NCBI GenBank assembly: GCA_002387605.1
Contig: DGJU01000082.1
Location: 6,878 to 36,838, forward strand
Reading direction: 5' to 3'
Length of the DNA: 29,961 nt
Source of the DNA: Alphaproteobacteria bacterium UBA4588
GTDB lineage: Bacteria > Pseudomonadota > Alphaproteobacteria > Puniceispirillales > Puniceispirillaceae
A program made the translations under genes and the position numbers. The number at the start of each line of letters is the position of its first letter. Within the stretch, counting starts at the first letter, position 1. Of this stretch, positions 1 through 7,248 are shown piece by piece. The notes under the pieces were generated by a model. That model searched no databases. It saw only the letters and a program-made list of their open reading frames with translations, and was not told the origin of the DNA.

Positions 1-2
1 CG

Positions 3-428
3 GGAAATAAAACATCTGGAGACAAGATATCGGGAAAGTCAGCTGAAACGGCGGCAGCAAAGGTCATTTCTTCGATGCTGGCCTCGATGCGTGCACCTGA
101 ACCAGTACTCTCCAAAAGCATGCCAAAACAAAGGCCTGCAAAGCCGGTGGCGCTGACGTCTCTTTCAGCGCAGGTAAAAGGGGGGTATCTCGCCCAGCTT
201 GCGTCATTTTCCTCGCAAAAACGTGCAGAGAGCTCACGTGACCTTCTCATTCAGAAATTTCCAAACGCCTTCACCTCTAAAACCCTTCACGTAGAAGAGC
301 ATGTAATCGCTTCTGGATCGCGTTTCTTTAGAGTGCAAACAGCTGCCATAACCAAAGACAAAGCGCGCGAATATTGTGATATGCTATGGTTACAAAAAAT
401 AAGCTGTTTGGTAAGACAGGCGCAATAA
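3..428 (+). CDS. SPOR-domain envelope protein, C-terminal part (5' end outside window)
   Basis: The frame is open from the left edge to the TAA at 426-428, so this is the 3' end of a longer gene. An internal ATG at 75 is not a convincing start because the frame continues upstream of it. The last 80 or so residues form a SPOR domain (GGYLAQLASFSSQKRAE, then FFRVQTAAITKDKA, and a final SCLV). SPOR domains bind glycan strands lacking stem peptides at the septum. In Alphaproteobacteria such a domain ends D-alanyl-D-alanine carboxypeptidases of the DacC type, RlpA-like transglycosylases and FtsN-like proteins. The low-complexity linker rich in Ala, Lys and Pro before it fits any of these. The closing pattern, with a Cys-containing helix followed by CLV, resembles the carboxypeptidases I know, but the catalytic part is not in the window. 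The protein would act in the periplasm. Confidence 0.8.
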   Translation, partial: GNKTSGDKISGKSAETAAAKVISSMLASMRAPEPVLSKSMPKQRPAKPVALTSLSAQVKGGYLAQLASFSSQKRAESSRDLLIQKFPNAFTSKTLHVEEHVIASGSRFFRVQTAAITKDKAREYCDMLWLQKISCLVRQAQ

Positions 429-546
429 AGCGTTATTTTCGCTGTTTGATAGCATAAAAAACACACGGCACAGTTAGGTACAAGGCACAGTCAGGCCGAT
501 AAGTCTTGGCAATAAAACAGCCACGTAAAGCAATGGTAAGGGCGTT

Positions 547-1182
547 ATGGAAGTTTCAAATTTTGCGTCTTTTTGCCTGTTTGCCGTTATCTCAGCTTTC
601 ACACCCGGTCCCAATAATATGATGCTTGCTGCATCTGCTGCAACCTTTGGCTTTCGGGCAACATGGCCCCATATTTTAGGGATTACTGTTGGCTTTAATC
701 TGATGGTTGTTGCCGGGCTTCTTGGGCTTAACGAATTATTCTCCGCCTTCCCGCTCATCTATAATACTGCGCGTTATGCTGCTTTTTGTTTTCTGCTCTA
801 TCTTTGTTGGAAGATTGCAACCGCAACAGCGCCGCAGACGGTCTCTGATGAGAGCGCCAGCATAACAACCGCATCCCAGCCAATAGGCTTTTGGTCTGCC
901 GCTATTTTCCAGATGGTTAACCCAAAGGCTGTGATCGTTATTGTTAGCGCCATTACAGCCTATACAGACGTCTCAGACAGCCTATCAATAACTCACATTG
1001 CCATTGCTGGCGTATTCGTCTTTGTTACCATAACATCGACTGCTTTATGGTCTTATGCAGGTAGCATGATTGGCCGCCTGCTTGAAAACCAGCGCCAATT
1101 ACGCCTTTTTAACATCATCATGGCAGGGCTGCTTTTAGCCGCGCTGGCACCTGTGATGCTTGCCTCTATGAAACTATTTTAA
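547..1182 (+). CDS. LysE/RhtB-family exporter
   Basis: The 211-residue product matches the usual length of the LysE/RhtB translocator family, which exports amino acids or related small molecules through the inner membrane. The family signature is visible near the N-terminus as TPGPNN (residues 19-24), followed by small-residue-rich helix positions. About five to six hydrophobic segments can be drawn, with a hydrophilic loop rich in Ser, Thr and Glu at about residues 95-112. The substrate cannot be read from sequence. The ribosome binding site is weak (TAAGG some 8 bases before the ATG). The stop codon overlaps the stop of the convergent cupin gene within one TTAA at 1179-1182. No partner gene on the same strand is seen, so it looks monocistronic. 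Confidence 0.85.
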   Translation: MEVSNFASFCLFAVISAFTPGPNNMMLAASAATFGFRATWPHILGITVGFNLMVVAGLLGLNELFSAFPLIYNTARYAAFCFLLYLCWKIATATAPQTVSDESASITTASQPIGFWSAAIFQMVNPKAVIVIVSAITAYTDVSDSLSITHIAIAGVFVFVTITSTALWSYAGSMIGRLLENQRQLRLFNIIMAGLLLAALAPVMLASMKLF

Positions 1183-1607
1183 GGGGCGTCTGTCATCTCT
1201 GTTACAAATTCAGCTGGAGAGCAGATTTCAATCAGTTCTAGATCATCCGAATGTGATATTTCACGGTGACGCATACCGGGCGGCTGTAATGTTGCGGTGC
1301 CGGCGCGCATGATGACCTCTCCCTGCCCTTCATATTCAAAGGTTACCCAGCCTTTAAGGATATAGACCATCTGAAAATCAAGGTCATGCTTATGCCATTG
1401 CGGTTCAGTATGTCGACCGGGAACAGCTCTGATAACATGTGCCACAAACTTACCTGCGGTTGCTGTTTTTATCCCGAGGTCACGATATTCAAAAAAAGCC
1501 CTAAGGCCGCCCTCAAATCCACCAGCATCTTGCGCCGCACCAAGGCCTGTTCCATCGGCATGACTTACACTAAAAGCCTGCCCTTTCCATAATTCTGCCG
1601 CCATCAT
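1179..1607 (-). CDS. Cupin-domain protein
   Basis: A single-domain cupin of 142 residues. The first cupin motif is readable as HTEPQWHKHDLDFQMVYILKG: two His of an HxH pair are present, but the position normally held by Glu is Gln. The second motif appears as PPGMRH, giving a further His. The protein could therefore bind a metal, with an altered ligand set. Many such small cupins are dioxygenases, isomerases or ligand sensors, and nothing here decides between these. A good ribosome binding site (AAGGAG) lies 5 bases before the ATG at 1607; a second ATG at 1604 is also possible. It follows the flavin oxidoreductase gene by 47 bp on the same strand, so co-transcription is likely. Confidence 0.8.
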   Translation of the reverse strand: MMAAELWKGQAFSVSHADGTGLGAAQDAGGFEGGLRAFFEYRDLGIKTATAGKFVAHVIRAVPGRHTEPQWHKHDLDFQMVYILKGWVTFEYEGQGEVIMRAGTATLQPPGMRHREISHSDDLELIEICSPAEFVTEMTDAP

Positions 1608-1654
1608 TCACTCTCCTTAGGCTAAAATAACACGCTAAAAGCGCTCCATTATTG

Positions 1655-2782
1655 TTATTTTGTTGCAACAGGTGGATTGCCCGGAATAGGAAGGCCGCGC
1701 AAGGCTCTGTTTGTCCGCATATATTGAGGTGCGTAAGCTGCATCAGCATTTAAGGCTTCTGCTGCATGCCATGCCCAGCGCGGATTATAGAGCGCGCCGC
1801 GTGCAATGGCGATCATATCAGCCTGACCTGAACGCAAAATGGCTTCAGCCTGCTTTGGTTCTGTAATCTGTCCCACAGCCATTGTCGGCAAGCCTGTTGC
1901 ACGCTTAATGTCAGCTGCAAATCCCGTCTGATAGCCCGGACCTACGTCAATCTGCTGTTCAGCAGAGTTGCCGCCACTTGATACATCAATAAAATCACAG
2001 CCACGTGCCTTTAAAGCGGCAGCAAACTGCGTTGATTCTGAAAGGTCCCAGCTTGAGCGTTCTACCCAGTCTGTTGCTGAAAAACGGACACCCAGAGCCT
2101 TATGTTTTGGCCAGACAGCCCGCACAGCGTCAAATATTTCCAAAGGATACCGCATCCGGTCTTCAAGACTACCACCATATTGGTCATTACGAAGATTGCT
2201 TAACGGAGATAAAAACTGATGTAGCAGATAGCCATGTGCGGCATGTAACTCCGCAACATCAAAACCAATTCTGTCAGCGCGGATTGTTGCATCAACAAAG
2301 GCCTGCTTTATGCGTGATAGACCGGCATCATCCAGCGCCGCTGGCTCTTCCCAGCCCTCAGCTGCATATGGGATAGCAGATGGCCCTTCAGTCGCCCAGC
2401 CACGCGGGTCTGACGACGCAATAGGCTTGCCGCCCAACCAGGGAAGGTCTGTTGAAGCTTTCCGGCCGGCATGCGCGAGCTGGATACCCATTCGCGAATT
2501 ACCAAAATTATGACAAAAATCAACAACCCGCTTCAGCGTTGCTTCATGCTCATCGGTACATAAGCTCAGACATCCAGGTGAAATTCGGCCTGACATCTCA
2601 ACACCAACAGCTTCGGTGATGATAAGCCCAAAACCAGAGACAGCAAACTGGCCTAAATGCATCAAATGCCAGTCAGTCGCATTCCCAGCCTCAGCACTAT
2701 ACTGACACATCGGCGCCACAATGACACGATTACGAAGTTCTATTTCTGCAAGCGTGATAGGAGAAAATAATTGGCTGCCCAT
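1655..2782 (-). CDS. NADH:flavin oxidoreductase, old yellow enzyme family (YqjM class)
   Basis: The 375-residue product is a full-length FMN-dependent TIM-barrel ene-reductase. The N-terminus carries APMCQYS with Cys26 and Tyr28, the residues that mark the YqjM/XenA 'thermophilic-like' class. The substrate-binding pair is in ELHAAHGYL (His180 and His183), followed by the family block HQFLSPLSNLRNDQYGGSLEDR. These enzymes reduce activated C=C bonds in enones, maleimides or nitro compounds using NAD(P)H. Their physiological substrates are usually unknown, and a role in electrophile or xenobiotic detoxification is common. The C-terminus, near ALYNPRWAWHAA, matches family relatives. The protein should be cytosolic. 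The cupin gene lies directly downstream. Confidence 0.92.
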   Translation of the reverse strand: MGSQLFSPITLAEIELRNRVIVAPMCQYSAEAGNATDWHLMHLGQFAVSGFGLIITEAVGVEMSGRISPGCLSLCTDEHEATLKRVVDFCHNFGNSRMGIQLAHAGRKASTDLPWLGGKPIASSDPRGWATEGPSAIPYAAEGWEEPAALDDAGLSRIKQAFVDATIRADRIGFDVAELHAAHGYLLHQFLSPLSNLRNDQYGGSLEDRMRYPLEIFDAVRAVWPKHKALGVRFSATDWVERSSWDLSESTQFAAALKARGCDFIDVSSGGNSAEQQIDVGPGYQTGFAADIKRATGLPTMAVGQITEPKQAEAILRSGQADMIAIARGALYNPRWAWHAAEALNADAAYAPQYMRTNRALRGLPIPGNPPVATK

Positions 2783-2961
2783 GAACGTACCCTTTTGAAA
2801 AACAATCTATGAAAACTCAGATGATGATAGCGTGATTTACCAAGGATTAAAGAAGAAAACAAAGGCAGCATGCATGAATGAAGATGCTGAGCAGGAGACA
2901 TCCTTTGGGGTGTGCATTTTTTGCACTGCTACGACGCATTTTTAGCAGTATAGGTTTTCGC

Positions 2962-2967
2962 TATAAT
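2962..2967 (+). promoter_or_regulatory. Candidate -10 box for the DUF2721 leader
   Basis: A perfect TATAAT hexamer. No good -35 box is seen at 16-18 bp, so the call rests on the hexamer and its position. A transcript starting near 2974 would have a leader of about 165 nt containing both hairpins of this region. Confidence 0.3.
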
Positions 2968-3062
2968 ATGTAAATTAGAGTTGCGGGAGACGGTGGCTCA
3001 CGGGCTATTCTTCTTCCGCACGACAAAAACGCACATTCCTCCAGATAAAGCGTTTCACTCTA

Positions 3063-3108
3063 TAATGGCCCCACACCCCTCCCCCCAGTTTTGGTGTGCG
3101 GGCCATTA
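3063..3108 (+). promoter_or_regulatory. Long bulged hairpin in the DUF2721 leader
   Basis: The left arm 3063-3077 (TAATGGCCCCACACC) pairs with the right arm 3093-3108 over 15 bp, with one unpaired C at 3099 and a C-rich 15-nt loop. The right arm covers a GTG at 3096 that could otherwise open the DUF2721 frame. There is no U-run directly after the stem; six T come about 8 nt later, so it is not a textbook terminator. It may control translation or be a DNA-level element. Confidence 0.6.
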
Positions 3109-3140
3109 AGAGGCGTATTTTTTACGAACCAAATGAGAGA

Positions 3141-3557
3141 ATGATGATTTTAGAGGCTGTAGGTACACTCTTTCCCGCCATCCCCTTGGCAATTGCCGCC
3201 CTTAATTTTCGGTACACATCGCTTGCCGGGTTAATGCGGAATATTTTTACCCAAATCGAAGCTGTTGAGAATCGTCAGGGTGAAAAAGGATTGCTTCTGA
3301 GAGAGTTACGGGTGCTGAAAACAAGAATGACGCTCGTCAAATTCTCGCTATTTTTCGCAGGTGTTTCGTTTATTCTAAACCTGTTTGCACTGTTTTTCTC
3401 ATACCAGTTCATGACAAATACAGCATCAGGGTTTCTGGCGAGCACCATTATAGCCCTTATTACAAGCGTTAGTTGCTTCTGCCTTGAAACAGTACTATCG
3501 ACCAAGGCATTAAGCCTGCATATCTCGAGAGCTGACCATACCTCTTTCTCAACTTAA
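3141..3557 (+). CDS. DUF2721-family membrane protein
   Basis: The product is a small integral membrane protein of about 138 residues with the layout of the DUF2721 family. It has an N-terminal hydrophobic helix with FPAIPLAIAALNFRY, then a charged central stretch with the family-like region GLLLRELRVLKTRMTLVK. Two further membrane helices follow at the C-terminus. The function of the family is unknown. The frame is open from a GTG at 3096, but that codon sits inside a hairpin and has no ribosome binding site. ATG at 3141 or 3144 is preferred because GAGAGA lies just upstream (3135-3140). It stands alone between the oxidoreductase gene and tRNA-Pro. Confidence 0.7.
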   Translation: MMILEAVGTLFPAIPLAIAALNFRYTSLAGLMRNIFTQIEAVENRQGEKGLLLRELRVLKTRMTLVKFSLFFAGVSFILNLFALFFSYQFMTNTASGFLASTIIALITSVSCFCLETVLSTKALSLHISRADHTSFST

Positions 3558-3669
3558 AAGATCCGCGCCACCTTCTTTGTGGAGGATATAGTGGGACAAT
3601 ATGCATAAACATGCTAATGGCCTGTGCAGGGTATGAAACGCTGCGTGATATTAGTGTGATAGAAAAAAA

Positions 3670-3746
3670 TGGTCGGAGCGGAGGGATTCGAACCCCCGAC
3701 CCCCAAGCCCCCAGCTTGATACGCTACCAGACTGCGCTACGCTCCG
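3670..3746 (-). tRNA. tRNA-Pro (anticodon GGG)
   Basis: The reverse complement folds as a complete 77-nt tRNA. The 7-bp acceptor stem is CGGAGCG with CGCTCCG. The D-arm has GCGCAGTCTGGTAGCGT. The anticodon stem TCAAG/CTTGG carries the loop CTGGGGG (anticodon GGG), and the T-arm has TTCGAAT. The discriminator A and CCA are genome-encoded at 3670-3673. Seven A at 3663-3669 give a T7 run directly after CCA on the transcribed strand, which could serve for termination. Confidence 0.97.
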
Positions 3747-3756
3747 ACATGCTCCC

Positions 3757-3786
3757 TTTATAGCGGACACAGCTTTGCCGGTGCAA
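3757..3786 (-). promoter_or_regulatory. Promoter of tRNA-Pro
   Basis: On the minus strand TTGCAC (3781-3786) is followed, after an 18-bp spacer, by TATAAA (3757-3762). This sits about 10 bp before the mature 5' end of the tRNA at 3746. Spacing and both hexamers fit a sigma-70-type promoter, so the tRNA need not depend on read-through from merR. Confidence 0.65.
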
Positions 3787-3817
3787 GCACAAGACAGAAA
3801 AAAGGATGTCGGTGAGG

Positions 3818-3841
3818 GCAAGAAACAGCCGGGCGCCTGTT
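3818..3841 (-). terminator. Weak terminator-like hairpin at the end of the merR-like gene
   Basis: On the minus strand AACAG (3837-3841) pairs with CTGTT (3824-3828) around an 8-nt GC-rich loop, followed by TTTCTT. The hairpin overlaps the stop codon. The stem is short, so termination is uncertain. Confidence 0.3.
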
Positions 3842-4223
3842 AGGAGGCTGCTAGCAATAGCCTATCAAGGCGCTTATCGGCATCATCAAGCAGGGCTAAC
3901 GCCTGAGCCATATTATTTGCAGGCGGAGCTTTATCAGCTATCACATCACCACGTGCTTCAGGGGCCTTCGCAGGCGATGACTTACGCAAAGACAGCGCCT
4001 TTTGCGCCCCTTTGATGGTAAAGCCTTCTTGATAGAGCAATGCTTTGATAGATTGCAGAATTTCGATATCTTCGGGGCGATAATAGCGACGACCACCACT
4101 GCGTTTCATCGGCTTTAATTGCATAAATTTCGTTTCCCAGAATCGCAGCACATGGGCTGGCAAATCAAGGGTAGATGATACTTCAGAAATTGTCTGGAAT
4201 GCGCCTGCAGCTTTATCAGCCAT
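3840..4223 (-). CDS. MerR-family transcriptional regulator
   Basis: The 127-residue product has a MerR-type winged helix at residues 8-75: ISEVSSTLDLPAHVLRFWE, then the arginine-rich wing KRSGGRRYYRPEDIEIL. This is the variant usually found right after ihfA in Alphaproteobacteria. The C-terminal half is a low-complexity linker and a short Leu/Asp helix with no cysteine cluster, so it is unlikely to be a metal sensor; its ligand is unknown. The ATG at 4223 shares one base with the ihfA stop (TGATG); a GTG at 4226 is an alternative start. Translational coupling with ihfA is likely. Confidence 0.88.
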   Translation of the reverse strand: MADKAAGAFQTISEVSSTLDLPAHVLRFWETKFMQLKPMKRSGGRRYYRPEDIEILQSIKALLYQEGFTIKGAQKALSLRKSSPAKAPEARGDVIADKAPPANNMAQALALLDDADKRLDRLLLAAS

Positions 4224-4513
4224 CACTCAGGGTTAATCCGCTTTTTCATCAGATTAGACGGCCTAAATGACAAAACACGGCGGGGGCTAATACGCGCTTC
4301 AACGCCCGTTTTAGGATTCCGGCCAATACGCTCATTCTTTGAATGGACTGAAAATGTACCAAAGGACGATAATTTAACCGAATCGCCTTGCTCAAGACTG
4401 CGTGACACTTCTTCGAGAACTGATGCAACAAGCTGAGCTGACTCATTATGAGAAAGCCCAATCTGCTGATGGACAGCATTCGCAAGTTCATTTCTGGTTA
4501 CGGTCTTTGTCAT
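4223..4513 (-). CDS. ihfA: Integration host factor subunit alpha
   Basis: The 96-residue product is of standard length for the HU/IHF family. Readable marks are the N-terminal TKTVTRNELANAVHQ and the central GDSVKLSSFGTFSVHSKNERIGRNPKTG, whose Pro on the DNA-intercalating arm follows the RN. The C-terminal FRPSNLMKKRIN points to the alpha subunit. IHF bends DNA and shapes transcription, replication and recombination. Position after fabH and before merR is the usual alphaproteobacterial arrangement and supports ihfA over hupB. No clear ribosome binding site precedes the ATG. Instead a perfect 14-bp palindrome begins two bases upstream. Confidence 0.93.
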   Translation of the reverse strand: MTKTVTRNELANAVHQQIGLSHNESAQLVASVLEEVSRSLEQGDSVKLSSFGTFSVHSKNERIGRNPKTGVEARISPRRVLSFRPSNLMKKRINPE

Positions 4514-4514
4514 T

Positions 4515-4548
4515 TGATAACGTTATCACCGACAAATAAGGTCGTCAA
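4515..4548 (-). promoter_or_regulatory. Candidate ihfA promoter overlapped by a palindromic operator
   Basis: A perfect palindrome, TGATAACGTTATCA, lies at 4515-4528, just before the ihfA ATG (4513). On the minus strand a TTGACG (4543-4548) stands 17 bp before a weak -10-like TAACGT (4520-4525) inside the palindrome. If used, this promoter would give a nearly leaderless ihfA message, which would fit the missing ribosome binding site. Confidence 0.3.
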
Positions 4549-4605
4549 CACGCTCATCGCACTGAAATTATCAGTTTATCTGCCCCTATCCTTATAAAGG
4601 GTGGT

Positions 4606-5595
4606 CTAGGATGGTCTGCCGAAGCGCACAATAGAGGCGCCCCATGATAAACCGCCGCCAATCGCTTCGAATGCCAGAACATGGCCAGACTGAATGCGCC
4701 CATCACGAACTGCCGTATTCAAGGCAAGCGGAATAGATGCAGCGGACGTGTTGGCGTGTTCTGAGACAGTGCGGACAACTTTTTGTGGATCGAGACCAAG
4801 TTTTTTCTGCATCCCATTGATAATACGAAGATTTGCCTGATGCGGTACAAGCCAGTCTATCTCATCTGGCGTCTTATCTGCCTTTGTGAGCGCTTCATCA
4901 AGGGCGGAGGAGAGCTTTTCAACAGCATGTTTGAATACATCTGGCCCTTTCATCCGCACATGTCCGACTGTCCCTGTTTCGGATGGTCCGCCATCGACAT
5001 ATAAAATATCGCGATATCGCCCATCTGTATGCAGTACAGATGACAGCACCCCCCAATCATCAACAGGCGCGCCCGCCTCAAGAATAACAGCCCCTGCTCC
5101 ATCGCCAAACAGAACGCAGGTTGTTCTATCGTCCCAATCAAGTAATTTGGAGAATGATTCTGCTCCGATCACAAGGGCTCTTTTACCCTGCCCTGTTTTC
5201 AAAAGTGATTCTGCCACCCCAAGGGCATAGACAAAACCTGCACATACAGCCTGAATATCAAAGGCAAAGGCATTAAACGCGCCCAAATCCTTCTGCACCA
5301 CTGATGCTGTGGACGGAAATGTATCATTCGGCGTAGTTGTTGCCAGTACGATAATATCGATATCATCTGCACTGAGCCCGGCATGCTTAAGGGCTTGCCT
5401 AGCTGCCCCAACAGCAAGGTCAGATGTCCGCTCATCTTCAACAAGATAGCGCTGTTTTATGCCAGTGCGTTGTTGAATCCACTCATCAGACGTATCAACA
5501 GTTTTAGCAAGTTCATCATTGCTCACAAGCCGCGCAGGAAGACAGCCACCAACACCAACCATTAATATCGATGGCAGGCTAATAGGATTACCCAT
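4606..5595 (-). CDS. fabH: Beta-ketoacyl-ACP synthase III
   Basis: The 329-residue product is a full-length KAS III, which condenses acetyl-CoA with malonyl-ACP to start fatty-acid synthesis. The catalytic triad is visible: Cys118 in AVCAGF, His252 in VPHQAN and Asn282 in EHANTS. The N-terminal block SDEWIQQRTGIKQR and the glycine-rich GDGAGAVIL and GGGLSWG stretches are also typical. The ATG at 5595 overlaps the plsX stop by 8 bases, so the two genes are translationally coupled, as is common in bacteria. It is cytosolic. ihfA follows after 92 bp. Confidence 0.97.
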   Translation of the reverse strand: MGNPISLPSILMVGVGGCLPARLVSNDELAKTVDTSDEWIQQRTGIKQRYLVEDERTSDLAVGAARQALKHAGLSADDIDIIVLATTTPNDTFPSTASVVQKDLGAFNAFAFDIQAVCAGFVYALGVAESLLKTGQGKRALVIGAESFSKLLDWDDRTTCVLFGDGAGAVILEAGAPVDDWGVLSSVLHTDGRYRDILYVDGGPSETGTVGHVRMKGPDVFKHAVEKLSSALDEALTKADKTPDEIDWLVPHQANLRIINGMQKKLGLDPQKVVRTVSEHANTSAASIPLALNTAVRDGRIQSGHVLAFEAIGGGLSWGASIVRFGRPS

Positions 5596-6670
5596 TCTCG
5601 TCTCTTTTTTCCTCGTTTAGGATAAGATTCGCTTTGGCAATTGCCTGACTGACCTCGGGAAGATATCCGTTCTTCACCATGTCTGCTGCAACGCCAATAG
5701 CATTGGCATAACCAAAGGCGTTCGTTCCACCATGCGATTTAACAGAAATACCATTCAACCCAAGGAATACAGCGCCATTATAAGCATTTGGGTTAATCAT
5801 TGAGCGAACCCTTGCAAGCGCAGGCCGCGCAAATAGATAGGCAATTTTTGTAAAGATATTGGCAGCAAAAGCGCGGCGCAGAAAAGCTCTGACGAGTTGG
5901 GCAACACCTTCCGCTGTTTTCAGAGCAATGTTACCGGTAAACCCGTCTGTTACAATGACATCCACGGTCCCAGAACTAAAGTCTGAGCCTTCAACAAAAC
6001 CAACATAATTAACAGGCAAGTCATCGCGGCGCAGTGTCTCGGCAGCTGCACGCAAATAATCAAACCCTTTTTGGTCTTCCTCGCCCACATTCAATAAACC
6101 AACAGTCGGGCGATCGATATTTTGCAAAAACCGGCTAAAGGCGCTTCCCATAATAGCAAATTGAACAAGATTATGTTCATCACATTCAAGGTTAGCCCCA
6201 AGGTCAAGAATACAACAACGACCATTTTGTGTCGGCACAAAGCTCGCAATGGCTGGCCGTGTGACGCCCTCAATCATCCGTAGTTGAAGTTTTGACATTG
6301 CCATCAACGCGCCAGTGTTTCCTGCCGATACAACCGCATCAGCCTCACCATTATTCACCAGCTCAATGGCTTTCCACATTGATGTGTTTTTGCCAGACCG
6401 TAATGCCTGAGAGACTTTTGCCGTCGGGTCAACAGCTTCATCGGTATGAATAATACGCACGACATTCTTCAGAAGGCGCGTTTTTTTCAGAAGCGGGTTC
6501 AGTTGATCCTGGTCACCAACTAAGATTAGCTCAAGGTTCGGATTGCCTTCCAGTGCACGCTCTGCACCCTGAATAACGACCTCAGGCGCTTTATCGCCCC
6601 CCATCGCGTCCAGTGAAATGCGTGGTTTTGATGTCACTGTAGCAGTCCCCTCATTTGTTCCGTGAACCAT
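5588..6670 (-). CDS. plsX: Phosphate acyltransferase PlsX
   Basis: The product converts acyl-ACP to acyl-phosphate for the PlsY step of phospholipid synthesis and acts at the inner face of the membrane. Family marks are ISLDAMGGDKAP near the start, VVSAGNTGALMA, ILDLGANLECDEHNLVQFA, DGFTGNIALKTAEG and the terminal SHGGTNAFGYANAI. The length (360 codons from the ATG at 6670) is slightly above the norm. A GTG at 6637, preceded by GAGGGG, is an attractive alternative start that would trim 11 non-conserved residues. It lies 11 bp after the DUF177 gene without an intervening rpmF, and overlaps fabH. Confidence 0.97.
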   Translation of the reverse strand: MVHGTNEGTATVTSKPRISLDAMGGDKAPEVVIQGAERALEGNPNLELILVGDQDQLNPLLKKTRLLKNVVRIIHTDEAVDPTAKVSQALRSGKNTSMWKAIELVNNGEADAVVSAGNTGALMAMSKLQLRMIEGVTRPAIASFVPTQNGRCCILDLGANLECDEHNLVQFAIMGSAFSRFLQNIDRPTVGLLNVGEEDQKGFDYLRAAAETLRRDDLPVNYVGFVEGSDFSSGTVDVIVTDGFTGNIALKTAEGVAQLVRAFLRRAFAANIFTKIAYLFARPALARVRSMINPNAYNGAVFLGLNGISVKSHGGTNAFGYANAIGVAADMVKNGYLPEVSQAIAKANLILNEEKRDENG

Positions 6671-6681
6671 AATATTTTAAA

Positions 6682-7191
6682 CTACTTTTTCAATTCAGAA
6701 AGTTTTGCGAACGGATTATTATCTCGCTCAACCTCTGGTTCTTCAAGGATAGGGGCGGCTTCGCTCCGTGGATAAGCAGGCGCACAAATAGCAATTGCCT
6801 GAGAAATAGCATCCCCTATCGGGATATGACCATCGTGAAGACGTTCAACATCTACACCTGTTGCATCAATTTCTTCAATTTCCTCACTTTCAGGAACAAA
6901 CCGCTCCAAAACATCGAAGGTGAGATAGGTTACCACAGTCTCGCCACTAACAACACAAGCTTGCTCAATCCTTGCTTTAACCTTGGCTGTGAGCTCCCAG
7001 CAAAGAGTGGCGCATAATTTTACCGTTGCCGATCCACTTACCTCAGAAACTGATAAAAAATCAAATCGTTCTGCCAGTGACGCTTCATCTGCTGGCGTGA
7101 GCGAAAGCGTAAGGCGCAGCGGTGTGCCACGTCTGATTGTTTCAGCCTCTACCGACAGCCCTGTTGAGAAAACGAGGGATTCACTACTCAT
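6682..7191 (-). CDS. DUF177 (YceD-like) protein
   Basis: The 169-residue product matches the YceD/DUF177 family, found upstream of rpmF or plsX in most bacteria. YceD-type proteins are linked to 23S rRNA accumulation, though the mechanism is not settled. Supporting marks are the central Cys (EQACVVSGETV), the acidic stretch VPESEEIEEIDATGVD, the helix IPIGDAISQAIAICAPAYPR, and the C-terminal NPFAKLSELKK, a typical ending. The ATG at 7191 has GGAAG eight bases upstream and is preferred to the ATG at 7206. It lies between the CBP3-like chaperone gene and plsX. Confidence 0.85.
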   Translation of the reverse strand: MSSESLVFSTGLSVEAETIRRGTPLRLTLSLTPADEASLAERFDFLSVSEVSGSATVKLCATLCWELTAKVKARIEQACVVSGETVVTYLTFDVLERFVPESEEIEEIDATGVDVERLHDGHIPIGDAISQAIAICAPAYPRSEAAPILEEPEVERDNNPFAKLSELKK

Positions 7192-7248
7192 TACATATTC
7201 TTCCATTCATCAGAAACATTAAAAAAAGGGCCAGTCATCCCCTCATCA

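Larger units (their letters stand above)
2783..3140. other. 358-bp divergent intergenic region with promoter-like boxes and hairpins
   Basis: No convincing ORF fills the gap between the oxidoreductase start and the probable start of the DUF2721 gene. On the plus strand it holds two perfect TATAAT hexamers (2962-2967 and 3061-3066). It also holds a 7-bp hairpin at 2982-2988/3014-3020 and a long bulged hairpin at 3063-3108. A short inverted repeat, GTGCA...TGCAC, lies near 2923-2937. The oxidoreductase promoter should also lie here, but I cannot place it. I recognised no known riboswitch. Confidence 0.5.

Noticed and set aside
1608..1654. Small hairpin (CGCTAAAAGCG) between the oxidoreductase and cupin genes
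   Set aside because: The stem is 4 bp and lacks a T-run, so it is not a credible terminator and the genes are treated as one unit.
3670..3746. tRNA-Pro as an attachment site of an integrated element
   Set aside because: No second copy of the tRNA 3' end was seen to the left in the window and no integrase gene is present.
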